From Chloroflexi bacterium OLB13 (GTDB lineage: Bacteria > Chloroflexota > Anaerolineae > Aggregatilineales > Phototrophicaceae): DNA of 63,178 nucleotides. This document shows, in pieces, positions 9,584-18,358 of this stretch; the first letter of the stretch is position 1, and each line of letters starts with the position of its first letter. The stretch is from NCBI GenBank assembly GCA_001567485.1, contig JZRA01000028.1, positions 1 through 63,178 on the forward strand, written 5' to 3'. The notes under the pieces are model-generated. The model saw only the letters and a list, made by a program, of their open reading frames with translations. It ran no database searches and was not told where the DNA came from. The position numbers and the translations under genes were made by a program.

Positions 9584-10270
9584 TCACTTCGCCGCAGATC
9601 GCCCCGTCAGTACCACGGCATATCCGTTCGGCGTCGTCATCGGGATCGGGCGAACGTCAAGTTCGGCAGCACGGAACGCCGCCGTCAACCGGCGATAACG
9701 AGTCACAAGTTGATCGTGCGAAGGGACACGATCCGCCACGATACTCCCCTGCCCCGTCACCCGGAACAGTGCATCGGTGACCCGCCGCCACATCCCACGC
9801 GTCAGCACGCCGTGAACAACGACGGCGATCTCCGCCCCCGGCTTGAGCGCGCGGCGGAACTCACCGAGGGCGGCTGCATCGACGATATAGTCCGAGGGGA
9901 ACGTGCAAACAATAGCGTCGACGGTGCTTGCTCCGAGCGGGATAGCCACGGCCGATGCGGTGATCAGACTCGTTCTAACACCTGCCCGCGACAGTCGGCT
10001 CCGGGTGATCCGCGCCATCGCCCGTGACCGATCGAGGCCGATCATCCGCCAGCCTCGCGCCGCCATCTCCACATGCAGAGCGCCGGTGCCAAACCCAACT
10101 TCAAGCACGAGCGCATCATCCGGCGGATTGACACACTGCAATGCGGTTCTCCGCCACGCTGACCACTCTCCGCCGGAGACGATCCACGCGACGGCGTCAT
10201 ACATCCACGCGAACTGATGGTAGAGAAGATGAAATCCGAGGCGGACAACCTGCCGCCACAACCCAAGCAC
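9584..10270 (-). CDS. Class I SAM-dependent methyltransferase
   Basis: A 228-residue methyltransferase with the SAM-binding motif I LEVGFGTGALHVEM, the acidic end of strand 2 in MIGLDRSRAM, and a post-motif segment VDAIVCTFPSDYI. The type-11 methyltransferase fold is clear but the substrate is not; a quinone, lipid or small-molecule acceptor is possible. GTG start overlaps the stop of the upstream phosphodiesterase gene by one base (TAGTG), so it is the second gene of a two-gene operon. Confidence 0.8.
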   Translation of the reverse strand: MLGLWRQVVRLGFHLLYHQFAWMYDAVAWIVSGGEWSAWRRTALQCVNPPDDALVLEVGFGTGALHVEMAARGWRMIGLDRSRAMARITRSRLSRAGVRTSLITASAVAIPLGASTVDAIVCTFPSDYIVDAAALGEFRRALKPGAEIAVVVHGVLTRGMWRRVTDALFRVTGQGSIVADRVPSHDQLVTRYRRLTAAFRAAELDVRPIPMTTPNGYAVVLTGRSAAK

Positions 10271-11016
10271 TAGTCGCTCAAGGCGTGAAGAATCCGGTCG
10301 GGGAAGTCGGTCATCACGACGTCAACGCCGAGATCACGCAGTTGGCGTGCGCGCTCCGGATCGTTCACCGTCCACGTATTGACCTTGTAGCCGTGCTGCC
10401 GTGCTGCGTTCATGTACGGCGTGTCGATCATGGCGTGGTACGGGTGACGGGCATAGATCGGCACCCCGGTCATCATCTGGGCAAGTTGAGTGTACGGTTC
10501 GCCGTCCATGTACAGGTAGCCGATCCGGATTTTCGGATAGGCCGCTGCGAACCGATGCAGCACGACGGGATTAAACGACGACACGACGACGGCATCACCC
10601 ACGCCGTACTTGCCGACCAGTTCCGCCACGCGATGCTCGATGTTTTCCGTGTCCGCCTTGACCTCGATGTTGAAGATGAGCTTACCGGCAAGCGTCGAAA
10701 GCACTTCATCGAGAGTCGGGACTTGTATGGGCGCGTGTTTCGGCCATTTCGGGCCTGCGGCATTGAGCGACTTAATCTGTTCGAGCGTCAAGTCGACGAC
10801 CATCCCCTGCCCGTCGGTCGTAGTATGAACATCGAAGTCATGGATCACAACCGGCACGCTGTCAGCCGTGAGGTGAACGTCAAACTCTATACCGTGCGCC
10901 CCTTGCTCCAACGCAAGGCCAAACGACTCCATCGTGTTTTCCGGCGCATAGCCTGACGCGCCTCTGTGTCCAAACACCAGCGTGCCGTGTTCCGCAAGCA
11001 GCGTGTCGATATCCAT
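10270..11016 (-). CDS. Glycerophosphodiester phosphodiesterase
   Basis: Hydrolyses glycerophosphodiesters from phospholipid turnover to glycerol-3-phosphate and an alcohol. GDPD-family signatures: GHRGASGYAPENTMESF near residue 15 (catalytic His and Arg), GIEFDVHLTADSVPVVIHDF (metal-binding Glu, Asp and His), and the C-terminal VNTWTVNDPERARQL. I start at ATG 11016, preceded by GAGGA at a good distance, giving 248 residues; upstream in-frame sequence is the terminator of the next gene. No signal peptide seen, so it is likely cytoplasmic. Confidence 0.92.
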   Translation of the reverse strand: MDIDTLLAEHGTLVFGHRGASGYAPENTMESFGLALEQGAHGIEFDVHLTADSVPVVIHDFDVHTTTDGQGMVVDLTLEQIKSLNAAGPKWPKHAPIQVPTLDEVLSTLAGKLIFNIEVKADTENIEHRVAELVGKYGVGDAVVVSSFNPVVLHRFAAAYPKIRIGYLYMDGEPYTQLAQMMTGVPIYARHPYHAMIDTPYMNAARQHGYKVNTWTVNDPERARQLRDLGVDVVMTDFPDRILHALSD

Positions 11017-11040
11017 GTCGAGTCCTCGATTAGAACGGAA

Positions 11041-11069
11041 AGGCGGCTCCCGTATCCCGGAAGCCGCCT
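11041..11069 (-). terminator. Hairpin downstream of the suf operon
   Basis: Inverted repeat AGGCGGCT (11041-11048) and AGCCGCCT (11062-11069), 8 bp with a 13-base loop. On the minus strand it follows the Rieske gene stop and is trailed only by TTCC-TTC, so termination may be weak. It overlaps the ribosome-site region of the downstream phosphodiesterase gene. Confidence 0.5.
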
Positions 11070-11074
11070 CAATC

Positions 11075-11398
11075 TTACCGCTTCTTCGCCTTTGCGATAT
11101 AGACCATTCCGTCATCGACCCGGGTCTCGAAGACCGGCACCGGAACGAGTGCGGGCGGTGCTTTTACACTGCCATCGCGCAGGTCAAATTGCGCGCCGTG
11201 GCGGGGGCACTCGATGAGGCAGCACCCGATCACGCGGCCATCGCTCAGCGGGCCATCGTCATGCGTACAGCGATCCTCGATCGCATAGTACACGCCGTCA
11301 ACGTTGAACAACACGATCCACGTCCGTCCGACTTGAACGACTACGCGCTCACCGGGTGGTACATCGGCTGTGCTCGCAGCCGCTACAAATCCGTCCAT
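11075..11398 (-). CDS. Rieske [2Fe-2S] ferredoxin-like protein of the suf operon
   Basis: Small (107-residue) Rieske protein. The cluster ligands are visible as CTH near residue 44 and CPRH near residue 64 (Cys-x-His and Cys-x2-His). It has no membrane anchor, so it resembles soluble dioxygenase-type ferredoxins. It is the last gene of sufC-sufB-sufD, 6 bases after sufD, a placement seen in several Gram-positive and Chloroflexota suf operons. An electron-transfer role in cluster assembly is inferred from context. Confidence 0.85.
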   Translation of the reverse strand: MDGFVAAASTADVPPGERVVVQVGRTWIVLFNVDGVYYAIEDRCTHDDGPLSDGRVIGCCLIECPRHGAQFDLRDGSVKAPPALVPVPVFETRVDDGMVYIAKAKKR

Positions 11399-11404
11399 GA
11401 TGTC

Positions 11405-12745
11405 TTACCGTCCTACGATCTTGGCTTCAATTTCCGCCTGTAGGCGCTCGCGAACCTGCTCAAACGGCACGCGCTGCAGCAGTTCGTCGAAGAACCCGTC
11501 AATGACCATCAACTCCGCCTGATTGCGCGGAATCCCACGGCTCATCAGGTAGTGGATAGGCGCTTCTTCTAGGGTGCCGAACGTCGCTGCATGGCTGCAT
11601 TTCACGTCGTCGGCCTCGATTTCCAGACCGGGGATGCCGTCCATCCGCGCATCGTCGCTCAACAGCAGGTTCCGATTCGCCTGATAACCGTCGATCTTCT
11701 GCATCTTCGGCAGGGACTTAATCATGCCCTGCCACACCGTGCGTGCCGAGTCACGAGCGGCTCCCTTGAACAGCAGGTCGGTCGCGGTCAGGGGCGCATT
11801 GTGATTCTGCTGCGTATCAAGGTCGAACACCTGTTCCTTGTCCGCGAAGAAGAACCCGCTAATCCGACCGTTCGCGCCTCTCCCGTCTGCGTCGAGGTTG
11901 ATGTAGTCCTTGAGCAAGTCGCAGCCCATCACGCCGAACACCCAATCCAACGTCGCCTCAGCGCCAACCCGTCCACGCTGGTGCGTGAACTCGGTGGTTG
12001 TGCGGTTCCAGTTCTGAAGCGAGACGTAGCGCAGGTTCGCCCGTGCGCCGACCAGCAGTTCGGTCGCCCCAAAGAACATCGACGGATCATCGCTGGACGC
12101 CGACGCATACTCGACCTGCACCGTCGCCTGCGCATCGTCCTCAAGCACAACCAGCACATGTCCCAGCGTTGTGCCGGGCGTCCGGTTATAGAACACGACG
12201 TGAAACGGCCCTTCGACCTTGACCCTACGCGGGACGTACAGAAAGAACCCGTGCGTCCAGAGCGCCGCGTGCAGCGCCGCGAACTTTCCATCCGTCGGCA
12301 TTACGGCGTCGGCCATGAGATGCTTCTGAACGAGGTCAGGGTGAGACTTCGCGGCCGACGCCAGATCGGTGAAAATCACGCCGCGCGCGCTCAAAGCGTT
12401 GTCAGCGCGATACTCGACCACCTTGCCGTCTACGAACACCAGCGTGCCGCCCTCAGCGCCGCCGACAAGGGGCTGCCGTGTATCCTGCGGAACAATCTGC
12501 ACAGATACATCACCTGCCTCAACAAGCTGACCAGCGGCCGCCCACGGCACACCGCGGATATCCGTCCGGCGCCAGTCCTCGTCGGTGCGGCTGGGCATCG
12601 GGATGGACTCGTAGGTATCCCACGCGTTCAGGCGGAAGTCACGCAGCCACTGCGGTTCATCGTTACGCTCGCTGAGCGCCTTGACATCCTCGACTGTATA
12701 CGTAGGGCCGACCGCCCCACGTGTGCGTATTGCGTTCGCTAACAT
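11405..12745 (-). CDS. sufD: Fe-S cluster scaffold subunit SufD
   Basis: Partner of SufB in the SufBC2D scaffold. 446 residues with the SufBD-family core: a beta-helix region rich in Val/Thr, then DDVKCSHAATFGTLEEAPIHYLMSRGI containing the conserved Cys/His of the SufB-SufD interface, and the C-terminal helix motif GFFDELLQRVPFEQVRERL. ATG overlaps the sufB stop (TAATG), so the genes are coupled. The [14 protein letters not shown] N-terminus of SufB is absent, supporting SufD. Confidence 0.94.
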   Translation of the reverse strand: MLANAIRTRGAVGPTYTVEDVKALSERNDEPQWLRDFRLNAWDTYESIPMPSRTDEDWRRTDIRGVPWAAAGQLVEAGDVSVQIVPQDTRQPLVGGAEGGTLVFVDGKVVEYRADNALSARGVIFTDLASAAKSHPDLVQKHLMADAVMPTDGKFAALHAALWTHGFFLYVPRRVKVEGPFHVVFYNRTPGTTLGHVLVVLEDDAQATVQVEYASASSDDPSMFFGATELLVGARANLRYVSLQNWNRTTTEFTHQRGRVGAEATLDWVFGVMGCDLLKDYINLDADGRGANGRISGFFFADKEQVFDLDTQQNHNAPLTATDLLFKGAARDSARTVWQGMIKSLPKMQKIDGYQANRNLLLSDDARMDGIPGLEIEADDVKCSHAATFGTLEEAPIHYLMSRGIPRNQAELMVIDGFFDELLQRVPFEQVRERLQAEIEAKIVGR

Positions 12746-14193
12746 TAACCAATCGACCCTTCAAGCTGAATCTGGATGAGGCGGTTCAACTCCAATGCGT
12801 ATTCCATCGGGAGCTCCTTGACGAGCGGTTCGATGAATCCGTTGACGACCATTGCGTTCGCCTCGTCTTCACTCATGCCGCGGCTCATCAAGTAGAACAG
12901 TTGATCCTCGCCTACCTTGCTGACCGATGCCTCGTGGCCCATCGTGACACGCTTCGCATTGACCTCAATCGTCGGGTAAGTATCCGACCGGCTGAGATCA
13001 TCGAGCAGCAGCGCATCGCAAACGACATTCGACCGGACGTTATCCGCGCCGTCCATGATCTTCAACAGACCACGATAGCTCGCGCGGCCACCGCCCTTGC
13101 TGATCGACTTACTGATGATCTGGCTAGTTGTGTTAGGCGCTAGATGGGTGATCTTCGCGCCGGCGTCCTGATGCTGCCCCTTGCCGGCGAACGCGATCGA
13201 CAACACCTCGCCGTGCGCGCCTTCCCCTGCAAGGATGACGGCCGGGTACTTCATCGTCAGCTTACTGCCGAGGTTGCCATCGACCCATTCCATGGTGGCG
13301 TTCTTGTACGCCATCGCACGTTTGGTGACGAGGTTGTACACGTTGTTCGACCAGTTCTGGATGGTCGTGTAGCGGCAGCGCCCGCCGTCCTTGACGATGA
13401 TCTCGACCACCGCCGAGTGCAGGCTGTTCGAGCTGTACGTCGGAGCGGTGCAGCCCTCGACATAGTGCACATAGGCACCCTCATCCACGATGATGAGCGT
13501 GCGCTCGAACTGCCCCATGTTCTGCGTGTTGATGCGGAAGTAGGCTTGCAGCGGCATCTCGACGTGAACGCCCTTCGGCACGTAGATGAACGATCCGCCC
13601 GACCAAACCGCCGTGTTCAGCGCCGCGAACTTGTTGTCCGCCAGCGGAATCACGGTGCCGAAATACTCCTTGACCAGATCGGGATGCTCCCGCAGGCCGG
13701 AGTCCATGTCAAGGAAGATGACGCCCTTCGCCGTCAAGTCCTTGCGGATGTTGTGATACACCGACTCGCTGTCGTACTGCGCGCTGACGCCTTGCAGATA
13801 CTTCTGCTCCGCTTCAGGGATACCCAACCGGTCGAACGTCCGTTTGATCTCCCCCGGCACCTCTTCCCATGATTGGCCAACCTTGTCGGTGGCGCGCACA
13901 TAGTAGTAGATGTCGTCGAAGTTGATCCCGGATAGATCGCCCCCCCACATCGGCATTGGCTTCTCGAGGAACGCCTCATACGCCTTGAGTCGGATTTCGG
14001 TCATCCACTCCGGCTCGCCCTTGATCTTGCTGATATTGCGGACAATGTCCGCACTCAGTCCCTTCTCGCTGATGAAGCTGTACCGCACGTCATCATCGTG
14101 GAACCCATACGTTTCGTCATAGCTGCCGCGCACGTCGGTCAGGCGCGCTTCCTCTTCGGTCAGCTGCTTGTCACTTGCGACAAACTCCACCAT
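12745..14193 (-). CDS. sufB: Fe-S cluster scaffold subunit SufB
   Basis: Main scaffold subunit, on which clusters are built from SufS/SufU-supplied sulfur. 482 residues, usual length. Signatures: [67 protein letters not shown], and the C-terminal [19 protein letters not shown]. No intein is present. Second gene of the sufCBD-Rieske operon, with a 20-base gap from sufC. Confidence 0.96.
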   Translation of the reverse strand: MVEFVASDKQLTEEEARLTDVRGSYDETYGFHDDDVRYSFISEKGLSADIVRNISKIKGEPEWMTEIRLKAYEAFLEKPMPMWGGDLSGINFDDIYYYVRATDKVGQSWEEVPGEIKRTFDRLGIPEAEQKYLQGVSAQYDSESVYHNIRKDLTAKGVIFLDMDSGLREHPDLVKEYFGTVIPLADNKFAALNTAVWSGGSFIYVPKGVHVEMPLQAYFRINTQNMGQFERTLIIVDEGAYVHYVEGCTAPTYSSNSLHSAVVEIIVKDGGRCRYTTIQNWSNNVYNLVTKRAMAYKNATMEWVDGNLGSKLTMKYPAVILAGEGAHGEVLSIAFAGKGQHQDAGAKITHLAPNTTSQIISKSISKGGGRASYRGLLKIMDGADNVRSNVVCDALLLDDLSRSDTYPTIEVNAKRVTMGHEASVSKVGEDQLFYLMSRGMSEDEANAMVVNGFIEPLVKELPMEYALELNRLIQIQLEGSIG

Positions 14194-14213
14194 TCTAGCC
14201 TCCCGTCGATACG

Positions 14214-15014
14214 TTATTCGGCGACAACAGCAGCGTCGAACTTCTCACGCACCATCGCGTAGCCCGACTCCTCCAGCTTGAGCGCCAGTTCAGGCCCGCC
14301 GCTCTCAACAATCCGACCTTCATACAGCACGTGCACAAAGTGCGGCTTGATATAGTTCAACAGCCGCTGATAGTGGGTGATGACAAGCACACCCAAGGGC
14401 GGCTCCACCTGCTTTTCCATCACCTTGTTGACACCGTCGGAGACAATGCGCAGCGCGTCAATATCAAGGCCGCTGTCGGTCTCGTCGAGGATCGCCAGCG
14501 TCGGCTCAAGCGTCGCCATCTGCAAGATTTCCGCGCGCTTCTTCTCACCACCGCTGAAGCCCTCGTTCAGGTAGCGGCCAGCGAAACTGTGATCCATGCT
14601 GAACATATCCATCTTGGCGCGCAGCAAACGCCGGAACTCCGGAATGCTGATGCCTTTGCTCTCCGGGTTGACCGCCTTCAGCCGCGCATTGATCGCCTGC
14701 CGCAGGAAGTTCGCGAGCGTGACTCCCGGGATCGACACCGGATACTGGAACGCAAGGAACACCCCGGCACGGCTGCGCTCATCCGGCTCCATCGCCAGCA
14801 GGTCTTCACCGTTGAACCGCACTTCGCCTTCGGTGACTTCATACACCGGATTGCCCATCAGAACGTTCGCCAGCGTGCTCTTGCCGCTTCCGTTCGGCCC
14901 CATCAGGGCATGGATCTCACCGGGGTTAATTGTCAGATCCACCCCGCGCAAGATCGGGCGCTCTTCGCCCTGCACACGCGCGTGTAGATTGCGAATTTCA
15001 AGTGTCGCTGTCAT
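14214..15014 (-). CDS. sufC: Fe-S assembly ATPase SufC
   Basis: ABC-type cytosolic ATPase that drives SufBCD. Walker [14 protein letters not shown]-loop in FLAFQYP, the SufC-type signature [13 protein letters not shown] and Walker [13 protein letters not shown] are all present. I choose ATG 15014, which has GAGGAGG about 11 bases upstream; a GTG nine codons further upstream overlaps an inverted repeat in the leader. First gene of the suf operon, behind a good promoter at 15085-15114. No sufS or sufU is adjacent. Confidence 0.95.
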   Translation of the reverse strand: MTATLEIRNLHARVQGEERPILRGVDLTINPGEIHALMGPNGSGKSTLANVLMGNPVYEVTEGEVRFNGEDLLAMEPDERSRAGVFLAFQYPVSIPGVTLANFLRQAINARLKAVNPESKGISIPEFRRLLRAKMDMFSMDHSFAGRYLNEGFSGGEKKRAEILQMATLEPTLAILDETDSGLDIDALRIVSDGVNKVMEKQVEPPLGVLVITHYQRLLNYIKPHFVHVLYEGRIVESGGPELALKLEESGYAMVREKFDAAVVAE

Positions 15015-15040
15015 CAGGCTGCTGCCTCCTCGTTGTTTCA

Positions 15041-15068
15041 CACGGGTTAAAGTGGGGAGTTACCCGTG
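15041..15068. promoter_or_regulatory. Inverted repeat in the suf leader (candidate operator)
   Basis: Imperfect palindrome CACGGGTTAA (15041-15050) and TTACCCGTG (15060-15068), separated by nine bases. It lies about 10-37 bases downstream of the predicted suf start point and upstream of the sufC ATG. It could be an operator for a local Fe-S or redox regulator or a 5' UTR hairpin; no regulator gene is adjacent. It does not match the SufR CAAC-N-GTTG pattern. Confidence 0.45.
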
Positions 15069-15084
15069 GTATAATCCTTCTCGC

Positions 15085-15114
15085 AGTATATCAGCCGGCA
15101 AGATAGGGTGTCAA
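15085..15114 (-). promoter_or_regulatory. Promoter of the suf operon
   Basis: Minus-strand TTGACA (15114-15109), an 18-base spacer, then TATACT (15090-15085). This is a near-consensus housekeeping promoter directed at sufC, with start expected near 15078 and a leader of about 65 bases. Confidence 0.75.
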
Positions 15115-15131
15115 TGACACCACCTCATGCC

Positions 15132-15137
15132 TATAAT
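15132..15137 (+). promoter_or_regulatory. Candidate -10 box for the DUF59 gene
   Basis: Perfect TATAAT 52 bases upstream of the DUF59 start on the plus strand. The -35 region at the right spacing is poor (TGTCAA) and coincides with the -35 of the divergent suf promoter, so the two promoters would share bases. Confidence 0.45.
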
Positions 15138-15188
15138 CGAAATGACCGTACGTTAATCAAACGCTGAGACAGCCTACGAGGAGAACCG

Positions 15189-15500
15189 ATGACCGACGTG
15201 GCACAGCCCAAGACTGAAGACGGCCTGCGCGAAGCGCTGCGGGTCGTGATTGATCCCGAAATCGGCATGAACATCATCGAGCTTGGATTGGTGCGCGATG
15301 TTGACATCCAAGAAGAGCGCGCGCACGTCATAATGATTATGACGACACCGTTCTGCCCCTATGCTCCGCAGCTGCTGGAAAAGACCCGGCAGGTCGCGCA
15401 GCAGTACGTCGAACGCCCCACCACCATCGAGATGGGCCTTGAGATGTGGGATCCGTCGATGATGGAAGAGGGCGCCGCGGACGACTGGGGGCTGTTCTAG
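15189..15500 (+). CDS. DUF59/MIP18-family metal-sulfur cluster assembly factor (SufT-like)
   Basis: 103-residue DUF59 protein: VIDPEIGMNIIELGLVRDV near residue 22 and TTPFCPYAPQL near residue 57 with the single conserved Cys. Proteins of this family help mature Fe-S proteins. ATG 15189 follows GAGGAGAA. It is transcribed divergently from the suf operon across a shared promoter region, which fits a role in the same process. A similar domain forms the N-terminus of the Mrp ATPase at 26.5 kb. Confidence 0.9.
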   Translation: MTDVAQPKTEDGLREALRVVIDPEIGMNIIELGLVRDVDIQEERAHVIMIMTTPFCPYAPQLLEKTRQVAQQYVERPTTIEMGLEMWDPSMMEEGAADDWGLF

Positions 15501-15520
15501 CTCCATTCCGAGGTTGCCGC

Positions 15521-15550
15521 TTGACCCTACCCCGGCACGCGGACTATACT
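15521..15550 (+). promoter_or_regulatory. Promoter of tRNA-Pro
   Basis: TTGACC (15521-15526), 18-base spacer, TATACT (15545-15550), 13 bases upstream of the mature tRNA 5' end. Confidence 0.7.
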
Positions 15551-15563
15551 CTAGGGACATCCA

Positions 15564-15637
15564 CGGGGTATGGCGCAGTCCGGTAGCGCGCTTGCATGGG
15601 GTGCAAGAGGCCCTCGGTTCGAATCCGAGTACCCCGA
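15564..15637 (+). tRNA. tRNA-Pro (anticodon GGG)
   Basis: 74-base cloverleaf. Acceptor arms CGGGGTA and TACCCCG with discriminator A, D-loop GCGCAGTCCGGTAGCGC, anticodon stem CTTGC/GCAAG with loop ATGGGGT (anticodon GGG), and T-arm CTCGGTTCGAATCCGAG. CCA is not encoded. A promoter lies directly upstream and a strong terminator hairpin directly downstream, so it is a single-gene transcript. Confidence 0.97.
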
Positions 15638-15644
15638 CACGAGT

Positions 15645-15675
15645 AACGCGGTGAGGACGTTTCCTCACCGCGTTT
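15645..15675. terminator. Terminator after tRNA-Pro, shared with the convergent rRNA methyltransferase gene
   Basis: Twelve-base-pair perfect stem AACGCGGTGAGG (15645-15656) and CCTCACCGCGTT (15663-15674), 6-base loop, followed by a short T-run on the plus strand. The convergent gene ends five bases further, so the hairpin may serve both strands. Confidence 0.75.
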
Positions 15676-15679
15676 CGAT

Positions 15680-16597
15680 TCACCGGTTCGGGCGTGTCTT
15701 GCGCCGGTGGCCGCCCCGTTCGTTGATCTGCTCGCGACGGGCCTGCTCCGCGCGAAGCGCATCCGCCGCGCCGCGAACCGACGCTGCCCGCCCTTTGTCG
15801 GCGTCGAACGCCCGAAACGCAGCTGCCATCGACTCCGCGCCTTGCGCTTTGATGCCCCGTCCAACCACTAAGCCGGCGTCATCAGCAAGCCGGTCGATCT
15901 CGCGCGCCGACAGCACCCGCTTCCAGATGCCTTCCCCGACCCGATCCTTCGACACAGCAGCGAGAAAGTCGCGGTAGGCGTCATAGCGTTGAACGTCAAC
16001 CAACGGCGGATCGCGTCGTTCAAACGCATACAGCGCCGTATCCACCGCCGGGCGCGGGGCAAAGTCCGAGCGCTCGAACGCATAGACCGGAGCAATGTCA
16101 TACCACGGGGCAATCGCCAGTGACTTGAGCGTCGGCCCGCTGCTGCTACCCGGAAGCACCGACTCCATCGCTGCTCGTTCAAGGATCAGGTGAGCACGAT
16201 ACGGCCAGTGGTTCGGCTGAAAGAGCTTGTCCAGCACGGCAGAGGTGATCGCGAACGGCACGTTGGCGAACGCGGCGTAGGTCGCCGGCAGCCACGCAAG
16301 TCCAACACTCAGGAAGTCGGCCTCGATGATCTTAACGTATGACACCTGCCCGAACACGCCGCGCAAACGGGCCGCTAGCTTCGCATCCAGTTCGATGGCG
16401 ATCACACTGCCCGTCGCGCCCACGGCATCACGCAGTGCATGCGTAATGATCCCGTGCCCCGGCCCGATTTCCAGCACCGTGTCGCCCGGCATGATGCGCG
16501 CGAGCTTAACGATCTGCTCGACTAAGCGGCGTTCGCGCAGAAAATTCTGCGAATATCGCAGCTTTTCGAGCCGCTTGCCGGGATCGTCAGAGGCCAC
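15680..16597 (-). CDS. Erm-like rRNA adenine N6-methyltransferase
   Basis: RsmA/Erm superfamily enzyme that methylates an rRNA adenine using SAM. Motifs: YSQNFLRERRLVEQIV, SAM site LEIGPGHGIITHAL, acidic IAIELDAKL, and target-base motif ANVPFAITSAVL, where RsmA normally has NLPY. The QNFL start, the NVPF motif, the FAPRPAVD block and a basic Arg/Lys-rich C-terminal tail resemble actinobacterial Erm proteins more than RsmA. That would suggest 23S A2058 dimethylation and macrolide resistance, but an RsmA paralogue cannot be excluded. GTG 16597 lies 4 bases after the LCP stop; a TTG at 16615 is the alternative start. Confidence 0.75.
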   Translation of the reverse strand: MASDDPGKRLEKLRYSQNFLRERRLVEQIVKLARIMPGDTVLEIGPGHGIITHALRDAVGATGSVIAIELDAKLAARLRGVFGQVSYVKIIEADFLSVGLAWLPATYAAFANVPFAITSAVLDKLFQPNHWPYRAHLILERAAMESVLPGSSSGPTLKSLAIAPWYDIAPVYAFERSDFAPRPAVDTALYAFERRDPPLVDVQRYDAYRDFLAAVSKDRVGEGIWKRVLSAREIDRLADDAGLVVGRGIKAQGAESMAAAFRAFDADKGRAASVRGAADALRAEQARREQINERGGHRRKTRPNR

Positions 16598-16601
16598 CAG
16601 C

Positions 16602-18260
16602 CTACTCCGGATCAAGCACAGCGCCGCCGCACGGATTGAAATCCGCGCCGACGATGACCTCGTAGTCGACCGTCCGGTTCGGATCAGGCTGCACGATGAC
16701 AGCGCCTGCGCCGAGGTTCAACGCGCGGATGATCTGCTGGGCAGCCCCACCGCGCTCACTTCCAACGTGGTCGATCAGCACGGTTCGCGCCGGATCGTAG
16801 TCATCCGTGTGCCCCGCGGCGAGCGCCGACAGCGTCACCTCGCCCAGACGCGCCGCGCCAACCTTGTCCCAGTCGGGGTTTTCCGTCGCGTTCAGCACGC
16901 GGATCGACGCCTGCTGAAGCGCAATCTGATTGCCGGTCGGCGGTGTATAGAAGTCGGTCATCAGGTCAAAGACTGGCCCCGGCTGTGGTAGCTGCACGAA
17001 CTGACCGTCAGGAGGCTGCCACGGCAGCGTATGATACGTCCGAATAAGCCGGTACGTCTCGATGCTGTCCGGATCGAGCGAGAGCGCCGTCGGGATCAGG
17101 CCGAGCACGTCCTCAACCCGCAGATCGGTATCGACACTGGCAAGGCCGTCACTAATCAGCCCCGGAAGCCGCCCGATGTCGGAGAGCAGCCCTTGATCGC
17201 GCACCGCCCGAAACGCCGCGCGAATAATCGCCTGTTGACGCCGTCCACGGTCGAAATCGTCGCTGTTCCCACGCGAACGTGCGTACCACAACGCTTCCTG
17301 CCCGCTCATGTGATAGTAGCCAATTGGCAGCGTGTACTGGAGCGCTTCAGGGTCGGTCAACTGCGCCCCAGAGGGGACGGTCGCACCGCGAATCTGATAA
17401 TCCTGAATGGCGCAGTCGACCGCGATATCCACTCCGCCAATCGAGTCGATCAGCTTGGCGAAATTCGTTAGGTCGACCATCGCGAAGTAGTGCACGTTGA
17501 TCCCGAGGTTATACAGGATCACCTGCCGCATGTAGAAGAACGGCCCGCCGTCCCAGCCCAGCGCGCTCCCGACGCCGTATGCCACGTTGAGCCGGTTCAT
17601 CCCGACCTGTGGCATGTAGACATACAAATCGCGCGGCAAGCTCAACATGGCGACGGTGTTCGTGTCGCGGTTGATCGACACGACGATCATCGTGTCCGTG
17701 CGCGCCAGATCGTCGCCGGTTACTTCGTTGTCCTGTCCCATCAGCAGGATATTGAACAGATTCTGGCCGTGCCGGTCGATCACCGGAAACGCCGTCGGGA
17801 TCGCCGTCGGCGCGTTCTGGAGGTTCTGCGGGTTCGGCGCGAACAAGATCGTCGGCAGCGGCGCGAACGTCGGCGTTGGGCCAGCCTGTGGGGGCTCCGT
17901 CGGCGCAGGCGTCACCACCGGCTCGACCGCCGAGTCGGGCGTATTCGTCGCGAACATCGCGGGCGACTCACCGCGCGGCGTATTGGTGGCGAACAACTGC
18001 GCGACATCGACCTGCGCGCCCATGACGACCGCCACGCCGCCAAAGCGGTCTAACCCCATATCAACCGGGGCGAGCGCGGTCGCCGTCGCTGAAATCGGCG
18101 TGCCCAGCGCCGCGTAAGTCGGCGCGTTCTGCTGGTATGCGTTCCGTTCTCCGGCCTGATCGAGGAGTACCTGTACGAGACCGGCAATCGCGAAGATGAG
18201 CAAGATCGCCGCGGCGAACGGCAGTCCAAAGCGATACGCCGCGCGGAAGAAATGGCGCAT
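16602..18260 (-). CDS. LytR-CpsA-Psr (LCP) family cell-wall polymer transferase
   Basis: Membrane-anchored phosphotransferase that attaches anionic or glycan polymers to peptidoglycan or another acceptor. One N-terminal TM (about 9-31), a Pro/Thr-rich spacer with two ATNTP-type units (about 85-150), then the LCP domain: NILLMGQD, ARTDTMIVVSIN, SLPRDLYVYMP, SIGGVDIAVDC and ALWYARSRGNSDDFDRGRRQQ with the conserved Arg/Asp residues. The C-terminus (about 455-545) is a LytR_C domain beginning IRVLNATENPDWDKVGA. 552 residues. It follows the stalk protein on the same strand after a 98-base gap. Confidence 0.92.
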   Translation of the reverse strand: MRHFFRAAYRFGLPFAAAILLIFAIAGLVQVLLDQAGERNAYQQNAPTYAALGTPISATATALAPVDMGLDRFGGVAVVMGAQVDVAQLFATNTPRGESPAMFATNTPDSAVEPVVTPAPTEPPQAGPTPTFAPLPTILFAPNPQNLQNAPTAIPTAFPVIDRHGQNLFNILLMGQDNEVTGDDLARTDTMIVVSINRDTNTVAMLSLPRDLYVYMPQVGMNRLNVAYGVGSALGWDGGPFFYMRQVILYNLGINVHYFAMVDLTNFAKLIDSIGGVDIAVDCAIQDYQIRGATVPSGAQLTDPEALQYTLPIGYYHMSGQEALWYARSRGNSDDFDRGRRQQAIIRAAFRAVRDQGLLSDIGRLPGLISDGLASVDTDLRVEDVLGLIPTALSLDPDSIETYRLIRTYHTLPWQPPDGQFVQLPQPGPVFDLMTDFYTPPTGNQIALQQASIRVLNATENPDWDKVGAARLGEVTLSALAAGHTDDYDPARTVLIDHVGSERGGAAQQIIRALNLGAGAVIVQPDPNRTVDYEVIVGADFNPCGGAVLDPE

Positions 18261-18358
18261 GATCCCTCTTTCAATCGGTTGAACCCGCGCACCACTATAG
18301 TCAGCGCATCAATCGCTGTCGACACTCGGATTGCACCGGTTGACCGCCGATCACGCGA

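Noticed and set aside
11591..12742. Long open frame on the plus strand opposite sufD (383 codons)
   Set aside because: It mirrors sufD, whose family match is unambiguous. High-GC antisense frames are often open; no recognisable protein.
15070..15075. TATAAT on the plus strand in the suf leader
   Set aside because: It lies 119 bases before the DUF59 gene with a poor -35 (TTAAAG); the box at 15132 is better placed.
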